In this document: positions 58,125 to 64,000 of the stretch, one piece after another | Position numbering within the stretch: position 1 is the first letter of the stretch | How the letters are laid out: each line of letters begins with the position of its first letter | Assembly (NCBI RefSeq): GCF_000186865.1 | Contig: NW_008705562.1 | Span: forward strand, 1,219,192-1,283,191 | DNA length: 64,000 nt | Source of the DNA: Aureococcus anophagefferens | Taxonomy: Eukaryota; Sar; Pelagophyceae; Pelagomonadales; Pelagomonadaceae | Direction of reading: 5' to 3' | Program-made: the position numbers and the translations under genes | Notes under the pieces: model-generated | What the model saw: the letters and a program-made list of their open reading frames with translations, nothing else | Database searches by the model: none | Told to the model about the DNA's origin: nothing

Positions 58125-59980
58125 TCACGACCAACCTCCGCCGCGACGGCGAGTCGGCGGCCTCGCGTCGCCGGCGGGCTCGGTTCGAAGAGCCACCCCG
58201 CGACCCCCCCCCCCCCCACCAGATAAGCAGCCATCTATCATTCGGCCGGAATCCCCTGGGCGGGGGCGAAATCCCCGTGGGGGGCAGAGGTGGGCGAGCA
58301 GCGCGTCGACCATGTGCATCTGCAGATTCGCCGACGGGTGGATCGCGCGTCGTCGAACCAGCCTTCGCCGCCTTTGTTCCAGTCTTGATGGTATCTGCGC
58401 ACGTAGCGTGGCTCGCCCTTGAAGGCCGGCTTGATCTCCTCGTAGATGAAGCCCTTCGGATTGCTCCGCAGGCGCGCGACCCCCGCCATCTCGGCGCCCG
58501 CGTCCGTGATCGCCCAGTTGTCCCAGTACGAGACGTCGGCCGCCCCATCGCGTTCCGCGAGGGACGCCCGCGGGAGCTGCTCCGCGAGGGCCGTGGTTAG
58601 CGCGTCGCGGTAGAGTCCCGCGACCTGCCCGAGCTCGTCGTTCATGTCGCTCCGTCGCACGTCGGTGCTGATGGCGTTGAACATGGCCGTCGGACCCGCG
58701 AAGACGACCCGCGGCGGCTCGCGCGAGCCGAGGAGACGGCGCGCGGCGGCGGCGAGCGAGGACGGTATGCTGCCATGGGAGCCGCGCTTGTAGATCGATC
58801 CCCGCGCAACCCCGTCCTCCGCTTTCCCGTTGAGCTCCATTGCCATGAAGATGCTCATCCCAGCGACGACGACGTCGTACTCCTCGGGTCGTAGCTCCAT
58901 CAGCTTCGGAGGAATCTGATATAGCTTACCCGACCACGAAAAAACGATGCTCGCGTCCAAGTCGGGGATCAGCATTCGACAGCTGTAGAAGTGTTTGTTC
59001 AAATTGGTCTCCAGGTTATCCTCCTTCGGGCACATCTCCATCTGCTTCTCGCGCGGCGGAAGGAACGACCACCCGGAACCGTTGCCCGAAGCGCCGACGT
59101 GGCTCCCGTGGACCAGGAGCTCGCGGAGCGCGAACGCCGTGCCCCTCGTGACTGAGTTCCCGACGAGGTAGAGGCGCTTCCCGCGGAGGCACCGGCGCGC
59201 GCGCTCGCGGTCGAATTCGGGCGCCGCGCAGCCAGGGCCACACAAGGGGCCGACGGGTGCGGGTCAGGGTTCTTGGCCGACGGAGCCCCGCACCTTTACC
59301 CTCACCCTCCGGTCCGAAACCCTTACCCGCACCCGTTATCACGGGTCCTGGGAATTTGGGCACCCTTACCCTTACCCGCGGGTGGCACCCTACCAAAATC
59401 CTCTAATTTAAAAAAAAAATATATGGAAACCGCCGAATTTGGATTCGGACGCGCAAATTAAGCTGCTTTTGGATCGACCCGACAACCTGGCAGCTGCATT
59501 ACACGCCCTCGAACGGAAATCAGGAGGTCGGCCAGGCGCGGGACACCCTCGAGGGTAAGGGGCGTCCCTCGCACCCGTGGCTTTTCGTCGGTACCCGCAC
59601 CCGTACCCGAGCCAAGGGTTCTGGGAATTTGGCGGCCCCTCACCCTTACCCTCCCGAGGGTTTCGCGGGTTCTCGGGTCGGCCCCTCGCCCTTGTGTGGC
59701 CCTGCGCGCAGCGCGGAGCGACCGCGCCGTCGGGTCCGACGACGTTTCGCTCGTCGTAGGCGTAGGCGTACTCGGACGCGTCGGCGCGGTCGATGATGCT
59801 ATTATAGATCGAGCGATTGTTGATGCGCGTCGTCTCGAGGAGCGCCTTCGTCCGGCTTCCGTTGCGGAGCTTGAAGGTGCCCGTCCCCGCGTCCGTGCAG
59901 TAGGGTACGCCGCCGGCGAGGGAAACGACGACCGGTAGCCAGAGGACGGCGCACATCGCTTGTTGGGCGGACATCCTCAT
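58125..59980 (-). pseudogene. SGNH/PC-esterase-like secretory protein gene, broken by element D and a 2-nt frameshift
   Basis: The N-terminus has a signal peptide (CAVLWLPVVVSLAGG) in 59980-59713, interrupted by element D (59233-59704). Joining across one copy of the 8-bp duplication gives VAPRCAAPEFDRERARRC in frame. Next comes the nucleophile block RLYLVGNSVTRG (GNS for GDS), as in plant TBL and fungal Cas1-type O-acetyl transferases or esterases. The catalytic DxxH is out of frame: GWFDDARSTRR is read, but removing two bases from the GCGCG at 58345-58349 gives DDAIHPSANLQMHMVDALL. So two lesions affect one gene. Either it is a pseudogene, or the frameshift is an assembly error and the element is spliced by sites I cannot identify. 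Confidence 0.65.
59233..59704 (-). mobile_element. Element D: hAT-like MITE in an exon, related to introner B by its ends
   Basis: 472 bp with 16-bp perfect inverted repeats CAGGGCCACACAAGGG and the perfect duplication CGCGCAGC at 59225-59232 and 59705-59712. The CAGGG...CCCTG termini plus 8-bp duplication fit hAT transposons. No transposase frame. Subterminal GGGTAAGGG and CTGGGAATTTGG motifs occur at both sides, and the centre is AT-rich with a 10-A run. Its ends match the introner B left end at 13 of 16 positions. In gene sense it ends in TG, so it lacks the AG acceptor that all introners here have. Confidence 0.9.
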
Positions 59981-60187
59981 GCCCGCACCGTCGCTTTTGT
60001 CAGCAAGTGTTCAGCGATCCGATGCCGGCGATGGCCGATGGTAGGTACGCGAGACGCCCAGCCCCCCGGGGGTCGAGCCGGGCTGATCTCCGCAGACGGC
60101 CTCCTCGGACCAAGGGGCTGCGAGACGCCGCGCGACGAATGAGACGAACTTCTAGGAGCCCCGGCCGCACCCCTGCGCCCCCCCCGC

Positions 60188-61822
60188 CTAGGTCGGCGAG
60201 GGCATGGTCCACTCGTCGGCGACGGGCCCGACGTCGTGGATGATCTCGCGGTGGGAGGACCAGCAGAGGCGGATGGCCTCGGGCGTGTGGATGCCCGCGG
60301 AGCGGGGGTCGCCCGCGGGGCCGAACCAGTGGTTCTGGGGCGCGCCCGTCGTCCGCGCGCGGACGCCGCTGTACGTGGTGCCGTTGACCGTCGCGCCGAG
60401 GACCTTGTTGCAGAAGCGCGTGTCGTTGGAGACGACGGCGGCCGTGAGGTGGCTCGTCATGCGCTCGCAGGCCTCGAGGACCTTGTCGATCTCGTCGTCC
60501 TTGTAGGGCACCAAGATCTGGAAGGGCCCGAACAGCTCCGTCGTCACGGCGTCGAAGTTCTCCTGGGACGCGAGCATGGTGTCGAGGGGCACCTCGACGG
60601 CCGTCGGCACGAGGCCGCCGTAGCACGCCGGGAAGGCCTCGCTGCCCGGGAGCTTGGACCCGCCGAAGGCGACCTTGGCGCCCGGCAGGGCCGCCGTGCG
60701 CTCGACGTGCGCGAGCATCTGGTCCGTCGTCCACGAGAGCACGGGGCCCGAGCTGTAGTCCGCGAGCGACCGGCGCGCGGCCTGCCGCTCGAGCTTGCCC
60801 ACGAGGCCCGCCGCGACCCAGTTCTCGTGCATGAAGCAGATGGACTGCGCGGAGCACTTCTGGCCGCTGAAGGCGTAGGCGTCCTGGTCCGCCTGCCAGA
60901 CCACAAAGTCCTCGTCCTGGACGTCCGGCCCCATGATCTTCCAGTCGAAGCCCGCGTCCTCGAGCTTGACGCGGCCGCGGAGGTCGATGGTGAGCTTCTC
61001 CGCGACGGCCTGGGACCCCGTGAACAGGGTCATCTTCGAGTCGCCGGCGAGGAGCAGCTCGTTGAACGTCGGGCCGTCGCAGTAGATGAGGTCGAGGCAC
61101 TTGGGGTCGAGGCCGCAGTGGATCATGAGCCGCGCGAACTGCTCGTAGACGATCTGGACCTTCTCGTCGACCTTGACCGTGCACTTGTTGCCCATCCAGA
61201 CCGACGACAGCGACTGGAGCGCGGGGATCTCGAGGGGGAAGTTGAAGGGCGTGATGACGGACGTCGGGCCGTAGGGCCAGCGGTAGGACCGCGTCTCCTG
61301 GCCCGCGTGGTCGCCCGGGAGCGCCGCGCTGTTGGCCAGGCGCCGGACGCCGTCGCCCGCGTAGCCGTCGAGCCACTTGCGGACGACCGTGACCTCGCCC
61401 ATGGCCTGGACGTCGTGCTTGGGCACGACGCGCTGCAGCAGCTCCGCGAAGAAGTTGTGCACCTCCGGCTTACGGAGCTCGACGGACGCGCGGCCGTTGA
61501 CCTCGCCCATCTCGAAGTAGGCGCCGGGGTTGTTGATCGGGTTGTGGAGCCCGCTCTTGGGCACGGCCTTCATGGACGCGACGAAGGGCGCGAGCTCGGA
61601 CGGCCGCGTGTCCGGCACGAAGAGCATCGCCTCGCCGTTGAGCGGGTCCGGCACGGGCTTCGTCGCCGCGGCGGCACTCCACTCGCCGTCGACGAGGTTC
61701 ATGCCCTGCTGCGGGCTGGCGCCGGACATGGCCCAGGGGTCCACGGTCGCCCAGGACGGCAGCGGGCCCGACTGGAACGTGCGGATCTGCGCGCGGCCGC
61801 GCTGGAGGAAGGAGCGCATCAT
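60188..61822 (-). CDS. ALDH12: Delta-1-pyrroline-5-carboxylate dehydrogenase, ALDH12 type, mitochondrial
   Basis: 544 residues. It oxidises glutamate semialdehyde/P5C to glutamate with NAD+, the second step of mitochondrial proline catabolism. The N-terminus (MMRSFLQRGRAQIRTF) is a basic mitochondrial presequence. The catalytic cysteine lies in SGQKCSAQSICFMHENW (about residue 320), a phrase characteristic of the plant-type ALDH12 rather than ALDH4. TPFNFPLEIPALQ (cofactor loop), FTGSQAVAE and TTELFGPFQ are all present. Complete, single exon. Start at the first of two ATGs. It shares a 260-bp divergent promoter with the BRCC36-like gene. Confidence 0.94.
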   Translation of the reverse strand: MMRSFLQRGRAQIRTFQSGPLPSWATVDPWAMSGASPQQGMNLVDGEWSAAAATKPVPDPLNGEAMLFVPDTRPSELAPFVASMKAVPKSGLHNPINNPGAYFEMGEVNGRASVELRKPEVHNFFAELLQRVVPKHDVQAMGEVTVVRKWLDGYAGDGVRRLANSAALPGDHAGQETRSYRWPYGPTSVITPFNFPLEIPALQSLSSVWMGNKCTVKVDEKVQIVYEQFARLMIHCGLDPKCLDLIYCDGPTFNELLLAGDSKMTLFTGSQAVAEKLTIDLRGRVKLEDAGFDWKIMGPDVQDEDFVVWQADQDAYAFSGQKCSAQSICFMHENWVAAGLVGKLERQAARRSLADYSSGPVLSWTTDQMLAHVERTAALPGAKVAFGGSKLPGSEAFPACYGGLVPTAVEVPLDTMLASQENFDAVTTELFGPFQILVPYKDDEIDKVLEACERMTSHLTAAVVSNDTRFCNKVLGATVNGTTYSGVRARTTGAPQNHWFGPAGDPRSAGIHTPEAIRLCWSSHREIIHDVGPVADEWTMPSPT

Positions 61823-62082
61823 CGTCGAGCGTCGGTGTTACGAGGATACCTGCGCGGTCGCAGGCGGTTCGGAGAGCTTTGGACGAGCGTTGGAGACGCG
61901 GAGGCGCCGCACCGCTGGCGGTGTCGCGTGCAGCAGAGCCGGCCTATCGGAGCTCGTCTTCGCCGAATGCCACAAGAATCACAGCCGCCGCCAAGACCGG
62001 TCGACGGGGCATGAGCCCCTCGACGTCGTTGTCCGCGCGCGCATAATACACGCCTACCCGCTCGTCGACGCGCCGCGTTCCG

Positions 62083-63045
62083 ATGGCCTCGCTCGAGCGC
62101 GTCGTCCTGACGTCCGAGAGCGTCTTCGCGACCGTCGCGCACGCGCTGTCGACGGAGCGGCAGGAGGTCATGGGCCTGCTCTTCGGCCGGTGGGACGGCG
62201 CGGCCGTGGAGGTCGAGTCCGTCATGCCCCTGCCGCGCCTCGACAAGCGCAGCGACCGCGTCGAGGTCACGGGCCCGCAGCTCGCCGAGGCCGCGCAGGT
62301 CGCCGAGTCGCTGGGGCTTCGCGTCGTCGGCTGGTACCACAGCCACCCGCACATCACCGTGCAGGCGTCGCACGTCGACGTGCGGACGCAGGCGCAGTAC
62401 CAGGCGCTCGACGGCCGCTTCTTCGGCCTGATCTGCGCCTGCTTCCAGGGCGCCGACGGCGCGGGCGCCGCGGCGCCGCTCCACGGCCTCGCGGCGCCGA
62501 GCCTCCGCCCCGCGGCGTTCCAGTCCGTCGACGACGCGCGCGTGCCCGGCGCCTTCGCGCGCCCGCTCGCCGCGCCCGCCGCCGCGCCGCCGGCCTACGC
62601 CGCCGTCGTCGCCGGCGGCGGCGCGCCGCCGTCCTACGACGACGTCGTCGCCGCGCGCGCGCCGCCGCCGCCGCCCGCGCCCGCGCCGGCCGCGGCGCCG
62701 CCGCCGCAGTGGCGCGCGCGCGACATCCCCATCGCCGTGCGCCGCGGCGGCGGGCCCCGGAGCCTGCGGCGCGCGCTCGAGACGCTCGCGGCGCTCCAGG
62801 ACGCGCTCTTCCGCGAGGAGGCCGACGCGCGGCGCGCCCAGGCGGGGCTCGGGGGCGGCGCGACCCGCGGCGCCTACGCGGACGCGATCTTCCACAAGGC
62901 CGCCGCGCTCCTCGCCGCGGACGCGCTCCACCCCCTCATCCACGTCGCCGCCGCGTCCAAGGCGAACCTCGCCGCGCGCCTCGACGCCGCGAAGGCCGCG
63001 CGGTCCAAGCTCCTCGCGCGGCTCGAGGATGATAGCGCGGGGTAA
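62083..63045 (+). CDS. BRCC3: BRCC36-like JAMM/MPN+ deubiquitinase
   Basis: 320 residues. The MPN+ domain in residues 1-130 has the catalytic glutamate in QEVMGLLFG and the zinc site GWYHSHPHITVQASHVDVR (HxHx10D), with the BRCC36-specific SHVDVRTQAQYQ. BRCC36 enzymes cut K63-linked ubiquitin chains in BRCA1-A and BRISC complexes. A Pro/Ala low-complexity insert at about 150-215 (PPPPPAPAPAAAPPP) separates the domain from C-terminal helices that would pair with an Abraxas/KIAA0157-type partner. The stop is 11 bp from the stop of the convergent FKBP gene. Confidence 0.9.
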   Translation: MASLERVVLTSESVFATVAHALSTERQEVMGLLFGRWDGAAVEVESVMPLPRLDKRSDRVEVTGPQLAEAAQVAESLGLRVVGWYHSHPHITVQASHVDVRTQAQYQALDGRFFGLICACFQGADGAGAAAPLHGLAAPSLRPAAFQSVDDARVPGAFARPLAAPAAAPPAYAAVVAGGGAPPSYDDVVAARAPPPPPAPAPAAAPPPQWRARDIPIAVRRGGGPRSLRRALETLAALQDALFREEADARRAQAGLGGGATRGAYADAIFHKAAALLAADALHPLIHVAAASKANLAARLDAAKAARSKLLARLEDDSAG

Positions 63046-63056
63046 CACGGTGTTTT

Positions 63057-63680
63057 TTACCTCGGCGGGCGGATGGCGAGGACCTTGACGTCGAACATGA
63101 CCTTGCCGACGAGGTCCGCGCCGAGCGCCGCGGCCTCGCGGCTCCGCCGGTTGTCGTTGAGCACCGTGGAGTAGAGGCGCTGCTGGAACGCGAAGGACCG
63201 CGGGATCGGCTCCTGGCTCCGGTCCGCGTAGGCCAGCGCGCTGGGGACGACGATGCGCCGCACGCCGCCGACGCGCATGCCCTGGAGCCCGGCCTCGAGG
63301 CCCTCGATGACGTCGCCGCGGCCGAGGCTCAGGCGGTACGGGTCGTCGTCGTCCCTCGTGTTCTCGAAGGTCCAGCCCTGGCGGCCGACGAGGCGCCCGA
63401 CGAGGTCGACGGTCACGCGGCTGTCCTTGCCGACGACGGCGTCGCCGCGGCCGGGCGACACGTCGGCGTACTGGACGCCGCCCTGCTCCTTGAACTCGAG
63501 GCCGTCCGGCGACACGGCAGCGGTGGGTGTGGGCGCGAATGCTGTCGCGGGAAGGAGCGCGACGACGCCGCGCCGCGCGGAGCTTTCGACGGCCGATCTT
63601 CGTACGGCCAGCGCGCGGACGCTCGAGGCCTGCAGCGCGACGAGAAAGAGAGCGCGAGTCGCTTGCGACGCGCTCATCAT
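63057..63680 (-). CDS. FKBP-type peptidyl-prolyl isomerase, plastid or thylakoid lumen
   Basis: 207 residues. A bipartite leader (hydrophobic ALFLVALQASSVRALA, then basic residues, then LLPATAFAPTP with a TAFAP motif) suggests plastid import and possibly lumen transfer. The FKBP core is visible: VTVDLVGRLVGRQGWTFENT, the LSLGRGDVIEGLEAGLQGMR block and GGVRRIVVPSALAYA. The phrase QEPIPRSFAFQQRLYSTVLN is shared with plant lumenal FKBPs. These assist folding of photosynthetic complexes. Some active-site aromatics look replaced, so isomerase activity is uncertain. I chose ATG 63680 over 63728 because the leader fits better. Confidence 0.85.
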   Translation of the reverse strand: MMSASQATRALFLVALQASSVRALAVRRSAVESSARRGVVALLPATAFAPTPTAAVSPDGLEFKEQGGVQYADVSPGRGDAVVGKDSRVTVDLVGRLVGRQGWTFENTRDDDDPYRLSLGRGDVIEGLEAGLQGMRVGGVRRIVVPSALAYADRSQEPIPRSFAFQQRLYSTVLNDNRRSREAAALGADLVGKVMFDVKVLAIRPPR

Positions 63681-63809
63681 CGTCGTCAACGCGATTGTTC
63701 CCTTTGCCTTCAATTTTGCTTGTGGCAATTATTTTTTTGCTTGGCAGCACGGCGCGGGCGCGACGACGTCGACGGAGGCGCTGCGCGCCGGCCGACGCCG
63801 CAGCGAGCC

Positions 63810-64000
63810 ATGCCCAACGACTTCCTGCACCCGCCGGAGCCGGACCCGCAGCGCGACGCGACGGACAAGGAGCTGCTCGTGACCGTCGAGGAATGGGAGG
63901 AGGAGTCCTACACGGAGGCCCAAAAGATGCGCGTGCGGCGCGGGGACATCTTCGAGACGCGGCTCAAGGCGTCGAAGCACCTGCGCGGCCTCGCCAACGC
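63810..64000 (+). CDS. Start of a gene running off the right edge, unrecognised
   Basis: 63 codons are visible, open to the edge, from an ATG after a Gly/Ala/Arg-rich leader. The protein begins MPNDFLHPPEPDPQRDATDK and is acidic in VEEWEEESYTEAQKM, then basic. No domain can be named from this fragment. It is divergent from the FKBP gene, starts 129 bp apart, with typical codon use, so a real gene is likely. Confidence 0.55.
   Translation, partial: MPNDFLHPPEPDPQRDATDKELLVTVEEWEEESYTEAQKMRVRRGDIFETRLKASKHLRGLAN

Noticed and set aside
58185..58200. GGTTCGAA-like box B of a tRNA
   Set aside because: No A box or cloverleaf could be folded around it.
58207..58221. Poly-C run as a regulatory signal
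   Set aside because: Simple low-complexity tract within the 3' region of a broken gene; nothing else supports a role.
59270..59400. CCCTTACCC-rich stretches resembling telomere repeats
   Set aside because: They are irregular, lie inside element D as subterminal motifs on both sides, and do not match a TTAGGG array.

Overview
This is high-GC nuclear DNA of a photosynthetic stramenopile, most likely a pelagophyte close to Aureococcus anophagefferens. Three things suggest this. A FabI-type enoyl-ACP reductase carries a signal peptide ending in the heterokont plastid motif ASAF. Genes are packed head-to-head or tail-to-tail with almost no intergenic space, and most are single-exon. Several introns are repeated transposon-like 'introner' elements, which are known from Aureococcus and Micromonas. 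Two runs of N (39674-39723 and 51107-51179) show a draft assembly. The species is an inference. I saw no rRNA, tRNA or CRISPR.

Layout, left to right. 1-12 kb: a myosin-RCC1 fusion (minus, running off the left edge) head-to-head with a CENP-E-like kinesin. 12-18 kb: a MYND-RING-Sel1 protein, a tail-to-tail pair of sulfotransferases, and topoisomerase III. 18-25.5 kb: an MFS carrier, an F-box-like protein, an AI-2E-type membrane protein, a glycosyltransferase, a patatin lipase, an armadillo protein, and a small repeat protein. 25.5-36 kb: the axonemal protein CFAP91, ALG12, a third sulfotransferase, a SIM-Tudor-cytosine methylase fusion, a periplasmic-binding-protein/Cys-loop channel fusion, and a lipase. 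36-42.8 kb: endonuclease III lacking its Fe-S cysteines, FabI, tyrosinase, and RING-Sel1. 42.8-50.5 kb: a six-repeat gelsolin, a P450, a PhnN-nicotinamide riboside kinase fusion, and a second armadillo gene. 50.5-64 kb: kanadaptin, casein kinase 1, an IQ/WW protein, a broken SGNH esterase, P5C dehydrogenase, a BRCC36-like JAMM protease, a plastid FKBP, and the start of one more gene.

The main finding is a set of eight introns, each made of an 8-10 bp target-site duplication plus a short inverted-repeat element. There are three families: A (about 203 bp, three copies), B (about 193 bp, three copies) and C (74 bp, two copies). In every case the intron starts at the first base of the left duplication (GT in three, GC in five) and ends at the AG that closes the element. 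Removing it restores the expected protein exactly. A ninth element, D (472 bp, 16-bp perfect inverted repeats, 8-bp duplication), has a terminal repeat closely similar to family B but ends in TG rather than AG. It sits unspliceable in the SGNH gene. Together these look like different stages of transposons turning into introns.

The genes do not form one pathway. Shared logic is in pairs: bidirectional promoters (myosin/kinesin, CFAP91/ALG12, kanadaptin/CK1, RING-Sel1/gelsolin, ARM/repeat protein, P5CDH/BRCC36) and touching or overlapping 3' ends (sulfotransferase pair, 30146-30149, BRCC36/FKBP).
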